A DNA stretch of 6,739 nucleotides from Sphingobacteriales bacterium. GTDB taxonomy: Bacteria > Bacteroidota > Bacteroidia > Sphingobacteriales > Sphingobacteriaceae. Position 1 is the stretch's first letter. Every line of letters starts with the position of its first letter. This document shows positions 1 through 5,745 of the stretch, piece by piece. A model generated the notes under the pieces. The model had not been told where the DNA came from. It did no database searches and saw only the letters and a program-made list of their open reading frames with translations. The translations under genes and the position numbers were made by a program. The DNA lies in the NCBI GenBank assembly GCA_947478655.1, contig CANJWU010000066.1:1-6739 (forward strand), written 5' to 3'.

Positions 1-15
1 TCTATTCTAAGCTTG

Positions 16-45
16 CAAAAATACATTTTTAGCCGATACTATCAA
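16..45 (-). promoter_or_regulatory. Divergent Bacteroidota-type promoter for a gene beyond the left edge
   Basis: Read on the minus strand, TTG (plus 43-45) is followed after 19 nt by TATTTTTG (plus 16-23). This is a full match to the Bacteroidota consensus TTG-N17-23-TAnnTTTG. The start of transcription would lie around plus 7-12, heading left out of the window, so a gene divergent from recF is inferred, but none of its coding sequence can be identified here. The match is seen in the sequence; activity is inferred. In an AT-rich spacer such boxes also arise by chance, but having both boxes at correct spacing is better than usual. Confidence 0.5.
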
Positions 46-75
46 TATCTGTTTAAAAGATGGGCTTAATTTAAA

Positions 76-83
76 TATATTTG
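76..83 (+). promoter_or_regulatory. Likely recF -7 promoter box (TATATTTG)
   Basis: TATATTTG is an exact match to the Bacteroidota -7 element TAnnTTTG and ends 20 nt before the ATG at 104. No clear TTG -33 element lies at the usual distance; CTG at 49-51 is the closest. If the box is real, transcription starts near 88-92. The in-frame GTG at 83 would then lie inside the promoter and could not start RecF, which supports the ATG at 104. Confidence 0.45.
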
Positions 84-103
84 TGCACCAGAATGGGTTT
101 TTA

Positions 104-1216
104 ATGTATCTAAATCAACTTTCACTATTAAATTTTAAAAATTACCAAGAAGCCAATTTGCACTTTTTGCCAGGTGTAAACTGTTTTGTGGGCAATAATG
201 GAGCGGGTAAAACCAATATTTTAGATGCCATTCATTATTTATGCCTTTGTAAAAGTTATTTTAACCCAATCGATTCACAGCAAATTTTACACGAGGAAGG
301 GTTTTTTCTGGTTCAAGGCGAGTTTAATCGAACAGACATCATCGAGCCCGTTTATTGTGGTGTAAAACGCAATCATAAAAAAGTATTCAAGCGTAATAAT
401 AAAGAATACCAGCGATTAGCCGATCATATTGGCATTTATCCATTAGTCATGATTTCTCCTCAAGATCAGTATCTGATTTCTGAAGGAAGCGAAGAACGAC
501 GCAAATTCTTAGACAATGCCATTTCGCAAACCGATAGCATTTACCTCGACGATTTAATTGCCTATCATAAAGTTATTGCCCAAAGAAATGCTTTATTAAA
601 GCAGTTTCAAGAGCGCAATAAAGTTGATGCCGAAATGATCGAGATTTACGATGAGCAAATGTTAACACTAGGTGCCAAAATTTTTGATAAAAGATTGGCT
701 TTTATGGAAGCGTTTATTCCTTTGTTCAATGAAATTTACCAGACCATTAGCGAAGGGGCAGAGGCGGTAACTTTTGTATATGAGTCGCATTTAAAGCAAT
801 CTGATTTTGCTGTTATTTTGAAAAAAAGTTTAACAAAAGATATAATAACGGCTAGGACGAATTATGGCATACACAAAGATGACCTGCAATTTAATTTAGG
901 CGATTTGCCTTTAAAAAAATATGCTTCGCAAGGGCAGCAAAAATCTTATGTGATTGCCTTAAAATTAGCCCATTATTCATTTCTTCAATTAAAAAAAGGC
1001 TATAAGCCTATTTTAATGTTAGATGATATATTTGATAAATTAGATGAACAGCGTATTCGTAAATTATTAGCCATGGTTGGCGAAGATTCTTTTGGGCAAT
1101 TGTTTATCACCGATACCGACCAAAATCGGGTGGCAAAAATATTTAAAGACTTACAGATAGATTGTCGTATATTCGAAGTAAGCAAAGGCCTTGTAGTCGA
1201 TACTAAAAATAATTAA
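104..1216 (+). CDS. recF: DNA replication/repair ATPase RecF
   Basis: RecF is a cytoplasmic SMC-like ABC ATPase that, with RecO and RecR, loads RecA at single-strand gaps behind stalled forks. The 370-residue product from ATG 104 has the family's usual length. Visible motifs are the N-terminal strand with LLNFKNY at 8-14, Walker A GNNGAGKT at 30-37, GIHKDDLQF at 255-263, the ABC signature SQGQQKS at 275-281, Walker B ILMLDD at 303-308 followed by FDKLD, and FITDTD at 334-339. The frame extends in-frame to a GTG at 83, but MYLNQL is the usual RecF N-terminus and the GTG overlaps a promoter box. The DUF721 gene starts 2 nt after the stop, so the two are almost certainly co-transcribed. dnaN is not adjacent, unlike in the classical dnaA-dnaN-recF cluster. 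Identity is secure; the start is well supported. Confidence 0.97.
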   Translation: MYLNQLSLLNFKNYQEANLHFLPGVNCFVGNNGAGKTNILDAIHYLCLCKSYFNPIDSQQILHEEGFFLVQGEFNRTDIIEPVYCGVKRNHKKVFKRNNKEYQRLADHIGIYPLVMISPQDQYLISEGSEERRKFLDNAISQTDSIYLDDLIAYHKVIAQRNALLKQFQERNKVDAEMIEIYDEQMLTLGAKIFDKRLAFMEAFIPLFNEIYQTISEGAEAVTFVYESHLKQSDFAVILKKSLTKDIITARTNYGIHKDDLQFNLGDLPLKKYASQGQQKSYVIALKLAHYSFLQLKKGYKPILMLDDIFDKLDEQRIRKLLAMVGEDSFGQLFITDTDQNRVAKIFKDLQIDCRIFEVSKGLVVDTKNN

Positions 1217-1218
1217 AG

Positions 1219-1515
1219 ATGTTATTTAGGAAAAGTAATGAGTTAACCATGAAAGCTGCCATAGAGCAGTTATTGGAGACCTATAAACTTTCCGATCAGT
1301 TTATTGTAGAAAAAATAAAAATCAATTGGCCCGAACTAGTGGGAAAAGTGATTGCCAATCGAACCGATGAAATTAATATTCGCCAGCAAAAATTATATTT
1401 AAAAGTAAGTTCGGCTAGTTTGCGTCAAGAATTAATTATGATGAAATCTACCTTAATCGAAAATATAAATACCTACGCAGGGAAAAAACTGATCAACGAA
1501 ATTGTATTGTTGTAA
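1219..1515 (+). CDS. DUF721 / DciA-like small protein, possible DnaB helicase operator
   Basis: This 98-residue protein matches the DUF721 pattern: a short N-terminal helix, W37 in NWPELVGKVIANRT with G42 and T49, a strand pair around LYLKVSS (59-65), LRQEL at 68-72, and a final helix ending near G88. DUF721 is the KH-like domain of DciA, the replicative-helicase operator of bacteria that lack DnaC/DnaI loaders. Small single-domain versions are common in Bacteroidota. The stop of recF lies 2 nt upstream and a terminator lies 18 nt downstream, so it is the last gene of a recF operon. The start at 1219 is preferred over Met11 (1249) because the RKSNE segment looks like part of the family N-terminus and the spacing to recF is tight. 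Family membership is confident. A helicase-loading role is inferred from the family, and no partner protein is visible here. Confidence 0.85.
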   Translation: MLFRKSNELTMKAAIEQLLETYKLSDQFIVEKIKINWPELVGKVIANRTDEINIRQQKLYLKVSSASLRQELIMMKSTLIENINTYAGKKLINEIVLL

Positions 1516-1533
1516 ATTCAGTTTAGCATAAAT

Positions 1534-1571
1534 AAAAAAAGGTTGGTAACATTTGTTGCCAACCTTTTTTT
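1534..1571. terminator. Bidirectional rho-independent terminator between the DUF721 gene and ndk
   Basis: GGTTGGTAAC (1541-1550) pairs with GTTGCCAACC (1555-1564) over 10 bp with a single G-T wobble, around a 4-nt ATTT loop. A run of seven A precedes the stem and a run of seven T follows it, so each strand reads as a stem followed by a U-tract. It sits 18 nt after the DUF721 stop and 15 nt from the ndk stop. One element can therefore end both converging transcripts. Confidence 0.93.
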
Positions 1572-1586
1572 ATTTGATCAATGCAA

Positions 1587-2006
1587 TTAGTTTCTTTCGA
1601 ATGCGCTGAAGAAAAAGTTTCCTTCTATCATCGCATTTTCGTCCGAATCAGATCCGTGAACCGCATTAGCATCTATAGATTTTGCGTATAAATTTCTGAT
1701 CGTACCTGCATCTGCTTTTTGAGGATCTGTCGCACCAATTACGGTACGGAAATCTGCAACAGCATTGTCTTTTTCTAAAATCGCAGCTACAATTGGTCCT
1801 GAAGACATAAACGCAACTAAATCTTTGTAAAATGGACGTTCAGCGTGAACTTCATAGAATTTTCCAGCCATTTCGGGGCTCAATGAAGTGTATTTTAAGG
1901 CAATTACCTTAAATCCTGCTTTAATAATGTGGTCAATAATGGCGCCCATGTGCCCATTTGCAATGGCATCAGGCTTAATCATGGTAAAAGTTCTGTTTGT
2001 GGTCAT
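1587..2006 (-). CDS. ndk: Nucleoside diphosphate kinase
   Basis: NDP kinase transfers the gamma phosphate of ATP to nucleoside diphosphates through a phosphohistidine, balancing (d)NTP pools in the cytoplasm. The 139-residue length is typical of bacterial enzymes. The N-terminus has TFTMIKPDA (6-14), with Lys11 as the conserved lysine. RPFY lies at 57-60, and R87, T93 and R104 are at expected nucleotide-contact positions. The active-site motif NAVHGSDS places the catalytic His at 117, and the C-terminus ends [12 protein letters not shown]. All key residues are present. It is alone on the minus strand, converging on the recF/DUF721 pair and divergent from nrnA, so it is probably monocistronic. 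Its likely -7 box lies 20 nt upstream of the start. Confidence 0.98.
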   Translation of the reverse strand: MTTNRTFTMIKPDAIANGHMGAIIDHIIKAGFKVIALKYTSLSPEMAGKFYEVHAERPFYKDLVAFMSSGPIVAAILEKDNAVADFRTVIGATDPQKADAGTIRNLYAKSIDANAVHGSDSDENAMIEGNFFFSAFERN

Positions 2007-2026
2007 CTTTTTAAATATTTATTGGG

Positions 2027-2034
2027 CGAAATTA
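2027..2034 (-). promoter_or_regulatory. Candidate ndk -7 promoter box (TAATTTCG)
   Basis: Minus-strand TAATTTCG matches TAnnTTTG with one mismatch and ends 20 nt before the ndk ATG, the same distance as the recF box from its ATG. An ATG triplet 21 nt upstream is the nearest thing to the TTG -33 element. The match is moderate. Confidence 0.35.
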
Positions 2035-2043
2035 CAATAAAGA

Positions 2044-2058
2044 ATGTTAAAATAACAT
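2044..2058. repeat. Short perfect inverted repeat in the ndk/nrnA divergent spacer
   Basis: ATGTTA-AAA-TAACAT is a perfect 6-bp inverted repeat with a 3-nt centre. It lies about where the ndk -33 region would be, so it could be an operator. Such a repeat is not very improbable in an AT-rich 132-bp spacer, and no second copy is seen in the window. A function is only a possibility. Confidence 0.2.
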
Positions 2059-2120
2059 GAAATCTTCTATAAATACCTCGATAATGCAATGTTTAGGGCA
2101 TGAGAATGAAAAAAAATGAA

Positions 2121-2128
2121 TAGATTTG
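2121..2128 (+). promoter_or_regulatory. Likely nrnA -7 promoter box (TAGATTTG)
   Basis: TAGATTTG matches TAnnTTTG exactly. It ends only 10 nt before the ATG at 2139, so the mRNA leader would be just a few nucleotides. The -33 element is weak: ATG at 2100-2102, 18 nt upstream, is one mismatch from TTG. It probably drives nrnA and the two FKBP genes. Confidence 0.45.
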
Positions 2129-2138
2129 CTACCTTTCT

Positions 2139-3146
2139 ATGCATAATATAAACGAACTTAAATCATTGCTTTCCGAAGCAAAAAAAATTGTCATTACGAC
2201 CCATCATAAACCCGATGGCGACGCAATGGGCTCTTCTTTGGGTTTGTATCATTTTTTGCTTTCATTGGGCCACCAAGTGCACTTGGTAACGCCTTCCGAC
2301 TATCCATATTTTTTACATTGGTTGCCCGGTAATTCTGAAGTAATTGATTTTCAAATACAAGCCGATCAATCGACGCAATTAGTGGCCGAAGCCGATCTTA
2401 TTTTTTGCACCGATTTTAATGCGCTTTCAAGAATTGGTGCATTAGGAGAATTAGTTCGTCAAAGTGCTGCCAAAAAAGTAATGATCGACCATCATTTAGA
2501 ACCAGAAGGTTTCGAAGATTTTACTTTTTGGGATGTGCGTGCTTGTGCTGCTGCAGAATTGGTATATCGATTAATTGTAACACTAGGTTATGGTCATCAT
2601 ATCGATAAAGACATTGCCACTTGTTTGTATACGGGTATCATGACCGACTCTGGATCATTTAGATTTCCAAGTACATCGGCCGAGGTGCATCGTATCATTG
2701 CCGATTTAATAGATAAGGGCGCAAATAATTCCAGAATTCACGAACTCATATACGATACCAATTCCGAAAACCGTTTAAAGTTTTTGGGCCATGTGTTAAG
2801 TCAGAAAATGGTAATCATGACGGAACTAAATACGGCTTATATTTATATTGATCAAGAGGAATTAAAAAAATACCAAATTGTAACAGGAGATACCGAAGGC
2901 ATTGTTAATTACGCGCTTTCGATTAATGGTATTCGTTTTGCTATTTTGGTAGTAGATAGAGGCGAAGCAAGAAAGTTATCGTTCCGTTCAAAAGGAGAAT
3001 TTCCTGCCAACGAAGTAGCAAAAAAATATTTCGAAGGGGGTGGCCATCGCAATGCAGCTGGTGGAATTTCTTTTTTAAGTTTGTCGGAAACCGTAGCGAA
3101 AATAAAAATGATTTTACCCGAATTTGAAGAAATGTTAAAACAATAA
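2139..3146 (+). CDS. nrnA: DHH/DHHA1 phosphoesterase, NrnA-type oligoribonuclease / pAp phosphatase
   Basis: NrnA-type enzymes are manganese-dependent cytoplasmic phosphoesterases that degrade nanoRNA and, in many members, dephosphorylate 3'-phosphoadenosine 5'-phosphate to AMP. The 335-residue product shows the DHH-family metal ligands in order: H22 and D26/D28 in THHKPDGDAMGSS, D92 in CTDFNALSRIG, DHH at 117-119, and D170 in YTGIMTDSGSFRF. The C-terminal DHHA1 substrate-binding domain carries GGGHRNAAGG at 300-309. Its length and domain order match NrnA rather than RecJ. The next in-frame ATG (Met30) falls inside the metal-binding motif, so the start at 2139 is effectively forced. It leads a plus-strand run with the two FKBP genes, the first beginning 24 nt downstream. 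Family is certain; the exact substrate (nanoRNA, pAp or both) is inferred. Confidence 0.93.
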   Translation: MHNINELKSLLSEAKKIVITTHHKPDGDAMGSSLGLYHFLLSLGHQVHLVTPSDYPYFLHWLPGNSEVIDFQIQADQSTQLVAEADLIFCTDFNALSRIGALGELVRQSAAKKVMIDHHLEPEGFEDFTFWDVRACAAAELVYRLIVTLGYGHHIDKDIATCLYTGIMTDSGSFRFPSTSAEVHRIIADLIDKGANNSRIHELIYDTNSENRLKFLGHVLSQKMVIMTELNTAYIYIDQEELKKYQIVTGDTEGIVNYALSINGIRFAILVVDRGEARKLSFRSKGEFPANEVAKKYFEGGGHRNAAGGISFLSLSETVAKIKMILPEFEEMLKQ

Positions 3147-3170
3147 ATAAATCAAAAAAACAAAATAAAA

Positions 3171-4037
3171 ATGACTAGAAGATTATTAATTATCGCAGCA
3201 TTAGCGACTGCCTTATTCCAAAGTTGTGGAGATGGTTTTAAAACAAGTGAAGATGGATTGAAATATAAAATTCATACTACTAACCAAGGCGAAAAAATTA
3301 AAGCAGGAGATTTCGTTACTTTAAATATGGTTTACCGTACCGATTCTGATTCTGTTTTGTTTGATACCTATAAAATTGGACAAGCTGTTAAGCTAATGGT
3401 GGTAGAGCCTTCTTTTAAAGGTGATTTAATGCATGGTTTAACATTGTTATCAGAATCAGATTCTGCTACTTTTTTAATTAACGCAGATTCGTTATTCGAA
3501 AAAACTTTCCGTTTCCAACGTCCAGCATTTATTGCTGCCGGTTCTATGTTGACTTTCCAAATTAAAATCGAAAAAGTACAATCGAAAAAACAAATGGAAG
3601 ATGAGATGCAAGCAGAAGCTGCAAAAAAAGCAACAGCAGAAAAAGTAAACATTTCGAAATACATTACAGATAATAAATTAACTACTGTCATTACAGCAAG
3701 TGGGTTACAGTATGTGATTACCAAAGAAGGAACTTCAGAAAATGCAAGTATTGGAGATACAGTTATGGTGCAATACACTGGCAGGTTATTAAATGGTTTC
3801 AAATTTGATTCTTCTTATCCTGCAGGCAAGCCATTAGAGTTTCCAGTTGGACAAGGCGTTGTGATCAAAGGATGGGACGAAATTTTACAAATCATGGGTA
3901 AGGGTGCAAGAGCCACCGTTATTATCCCATCTGCAATGGCTTATGGCGGAAGCGAAATGGGTAATGGTGCAATTCCAGCCTATTCAACTTTGGTTTTCGA
4001 TATGGAATTAGTAGGTATTAAAAAAGCAAAAAAATAA
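3171..4037 (+). CDS. FKBP-type peptidyl-prolyl isomerase, lipoprotein, two FKBP-like domains
   Basis: The 288-residue product begins with a lipoprotein signal (TRR, hydrophobic core, FQSC with the lipidated Cys19), so it is probably membrane-anchored facing the periplasm. No obvious Bacteroidota surface-export signal follows the Cys. Residues about 30-136 form a degenerate FKBP-like domain. They keep FDT at 64-66, KGDLMHGLTLL at 83-93 and a closing LTFQIKI strand, but lack the active-site Trp and the AYG loop. A charged, probably helical linker spans 137-170. Residues 178-285 are a canonical FKBP domain with Y202, F212-D213, F224, V231-I232, W235, Y258 and F276 at the FKBP12 pocket positions. 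The usual WDEG is WDEI and the usual IPP is IPA. It lies 8 nt before its paralogue. It probably assists folding of envelope proteins; clients are unknown. Confidence 0.93.
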   Translation: MTRRLLIIAALATALFQSCGDGFKTSEDGLKYKIHTTNQGEKIKAGDFVTLNMVYRTDSDSVLFDTYKIGQAVKLMVVEPSFKGDLMHGLTLLSESDSATFLINADSLFEKTFRFQRPAFIAAGSMLTFQIKIEKVQSKKQMEDEMQAEAAKKATAEKVNISKYITDNKLTTVITASGLQYVITKEGTSENASIGDTVMVQYTGRLLNGFKFDSSYPAGKPLEFPVGQGVVIKGWDEILQIMGKGARATVIIPSAMAYGGSEMGNGAIPAYSTLVFDMELVGIKKAKK

Positions 4038-4045
4038 TTTAAACA

Positions 4046-4906
4046 ATGAAAAACTTAAAAATTATTATCGCATGCTTGTTGTTTGCAAGTTTTGCCCAAG
4101 CTCAAAAAGCAGTAAAATATTCAAAATCTAAAACAACCGGCCTTTCTTATGTAATGCATAAGTCAAATAAAGGACCAAAATTAAAATTAGAGGATGTAGT
4201 GACTTTAAATTTAAAGTATAGCACAAGTAAAGATTCTTTAGTATTTGATAGTTGGAAAATGGGTAAACCAATTCAATTAAAAATTGCCAAAGCATCTTTT
4301 AAAGGAGATTTAATGGATGGCTTAACTTTATTGACTGTAGGCGATAGTGCTAGTTTTTTAATCAATGCCGATTCTTTGTTTACTAAAACTTTTGGAGCAC
4401 CCCGCCCAGCATTCATAGACTCAAGTAGTTTCTTGAATTTTACCGTAAAAATTATAAGTACCACCACAGATGCTGCTTTAAAAGCAGAAGAATTAAAAGC
4501 AGAAAAAGAAAACGCTATGAAAGAAAACGAAGTGATTGCAAAATACATTGCAGATAAACAAATTACCCCAAGTAAATCATCAAGTGGTTTAATGTATATT
4601 ATTACTGAACCAGGTTCTGGCGAGCAAGCGCAAGCAGGAAAGACAGTGAAAGTGCATTATACAGGCCGTTTGTTAGATGGAACTAAATTTGATTCTTCTT
4701 TAGATAGAAATGATCCAATTGAATTTAAATTAGGACAAGGCATGGTTATCAAAGGGTGGGACGAAGGAATTGCATTGTTAAAAGTAGGAGGAAAAGCATT
4801 GTTAATTATTCCTTCTAATTTAGCTTACGGATCTAGAGGCGCAGGTGGAGTTATTCCTCCATTCTCTCCTTTAACTTTTGAAGTGGAATTAGTTTCAGTA
4901 CAATAA
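4046..4906 (+). CDS. FKBP-type peptidyl-prolyl isomerase, secreted periplasmic, two FKBP-like domains
   Basis: This 286-residue paralogue of the upstream gene aligns with it end to end. Its N-terminus is a signal peptidase I signal: KNLK, a hydrophobic core, and AQA with predicted cleavage after Ala19, leaving a soluble periplasmic protein. Residues about 32-136 are the degenerate FKBP-like domain (VFDSW at 66-70, KGDLMDGLTLL at 86-96, FLNFTVKI at 129-136), without the catalytic Trp. A Lys/Glu/Ala-rich helical linker covers about 140-172. Residues 181-286 are a consensus FKBP domain with Y205, F215-D216, F227, V234-I235, GWDEG with W238, Y261, IPPF and F278. This catalytic domain is closer to consensus than that of its neighbour. 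It starts 8 nt after the previous stop and is followed by a terminator, so it ends the nrnA-FKBP-FKBP transcript. Isomerase activity is well supported; substrates are not known. Confidence 0.94.
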   Translation: MKNLKIIIACLLFASFAQAQKAVKYSKSKTTGLSYVMHKSNKGPKLKLEDVVTLNLKYSTSKDSLVFDSWKMGKPIQLKIAKASFKGDLMDGLTLLTVGDSASFLINADSLFTKTFGAPRPAFIDSSSFLNFTVKIISTTTDAALKAEELKAEKENAMKENEVIAKYIADKQITPSKSSSGLMYIITEPGSGEQAQAGKTVKVHYTGRLLDGTKFDSSLDRNDPIEFKLGQGMVIKGWDEGIALLKVGGKALLIIPSNLAYGSRGAGGVIPPFSPLTFEVELVSVQ

Positions 4907-4918
4907 AACATATTTTAT

Positions 4919-4953
4919 AAAGAGGCCTAAGCAAATATGTTTAGGCCTTTTTT
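4919..4953 (+). terminator. Rho-independent terminator after the FKBP pair
   Basis: AGGCCTAAGC (4923-4932) pairs with GTTTAGGCCT (4939-4948), a 10-bp stem with one G-T wobble around a 6-nt AAATAT loop, followed by T4948-T4953. Flanking A and T residues can extend the stem. It sits 12 nt after the second FKBP stop and ends only 15 nt before the tatD ATG, so tatD needs either its own promoter within this element or read-through. Confidence 0.9.
4936..4943 (+). promoter_or_regulatory. Weak candidate tatD -7 box (TATGTTTA) overlapping the terminator
   Basis: TATGTTTA matches TAnnTTTG except for the last base. It lies across the terminator loop and the start of its 3' arm, ending 25 nt before the tatD start. 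No good TTG -33 partner is apparent. It is listed because tatD otherwise has no promoter downstream of the terminator. Confidence 0.2.
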
Positions 4954-4968
4954 ATTTACCTATTTTAC

Positions 4969-5733
4969 ATGTTTGTCGATACCCATACCCACATCTATCT
5001 TCCAGAACTATCCACAGAGATAGATCAAGTCATTGCGCGTGCAAATGCCAATGATGTTCGACAATTCTTCTTGCCCAATATTGATAGTACTTCTATCGAT
5101 GCGGTCTTTAAATTAGCCAATCAATTTCCAGATCAATGTTACCCAATGATGGGTTTGCACCCTTGTTCGGTTAATGAAAATTACGAACAAGAACTCGCTA
5201 CTATCTTTGCTGCGGCAAGGGCAAATAAAATATATGCCATTGGCGAAATAGGCATGGATTTGTATTGGGATAAAACATTTGAACAAGCGCAGCGTGCAGC
5301 TTTTATATCACAAATTGAATTAGCTAAAGAATTATCTTTACCCATTGTGATTCATTGTAGAAAAGCTTTCGACGAAACATTGGCCATTTTAAAAGCGGCA
5401 AAGGGGCCAAATTTGCGTGGTATATTTCATTGCTTTTCGGGCAGCCTGCAACAGGCTCATCAAATCATAGACCTAGGATTTTATTTAGGCATTGGTGGTG
5501 TATTAACCTATAAAAATGCTGGATTAGCCGAGGTAGTCAAAGAAATTGATTTAGCGCATTTGGTTTTAGAAACGGACAGTCCTTACTTAAGCCCTGTACC
5601 ATTTAGAGGAAAACCCAACGAAAGTGCTTACCTCATTCATGTAGCAGAGAAGCTAGCCACGCTAAAATCTTGTACTTTAGCAGCAATAGCCGAACAAACA
5701 ACGGCAAATTCAAAAAGTGTTTTCGGTATTTAA
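4969..5733 (+). CDS. tatD: TatD-family metal-dependent hydrolase (putative DNase)
   Basis: TatD-family proteins are cytoplasmic TIM-barrel hydrolases of the amidohydrolase superfamily; characterised members act as metal-dependent DNases (3'-exonuclease or AP-site activity). The 254-residue product has the family length and all expected metal ligands: H6 and H8 in DTHTH, E93 in AIGEIGMDLYW, H129 in PIVIHCRKA, H154 in GIFHCFSG, and D203 in LETDSPYL. GLHP (62-65) and PVPFRGKPNE (209-218) are further family signatures. The HTH start resembles the YcfH subgroup more than E. coli TatD itself, so the symbol denotes the family. The start at 4969 is fixed by the MFVDTHTH N-terminus. It lies 15 nt after a terminator T-run, and ansA starts 12 nt after its stop, suggesting a tatD-ansA transcript. 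The physiological substrate is not deducible. Confidence 0.95.
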   Translation: MFVDTHTHIYLPELSTEIDQVIARANANDVRQFFLPNIDSTSIDAVFKLANQFPDQCYPMMGLHPCSVNENYEQELATIFAAARANKIYAIGEIGMDLYWDKTFEQAQRAAFISQIELAKELSLPIVIHCRKAFDETLAILKAAKGPNLRGIFHCFSGSLQQAHQIIDLGFYLGIGGVLTYKNAGLAEVVKEIDLAHLVLETDSPYLSPVPFRGKPNESAYLIHVAEKLATLKSCTLAAIAEQTTANSKSVFGI

Positions 5734-5745
5734 AAATCAAAGCCT

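Noticed and set aside
83..103. In-frame GTG extension of RecF by 7 residues
   Set aside because: The GTG overlaps the TATATTTG promoter box, and RecF proteins normally begin at the MYL..LSLLNF segment encoded from 104.
1000..1185. 61-codon minus-strand open frame inside recF
   Set aside because: Antisense shadow of a conserved gene with no recognisable protein features.
3368..3802. 144-codon minus-strand open frame opposite the first FKBP gene
   Set aside because: Antisense shadow. Its resemblance to the minus-strand frame at 4273-4548 follows from the paralogy of the two FKBP genes on the other strand.
4046..4105. Cys10 of the second FKBP as a lipobox cysteine
   Set aside because: It sits in the middle of the hydrophobic core, too close to the N-terminus, and a good AQA signal peptidase I site follows at residues 17-19.
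4273..4548. 91-codon minus-strand open frame opposite the second FKBP gene
   Set aside because: Antisense shadow at the position matching the shadow in the first FKBP gene; no independent coding signal.
5443..5457. AGCCTG-CAA-CAGGCT inverted repeat in tatD
   Set aside because: Only 6-bp arms within coding sequence and no T-tract. Sharing AGCCTG/CAGGCT with the ansA hairpin looks coincidental.
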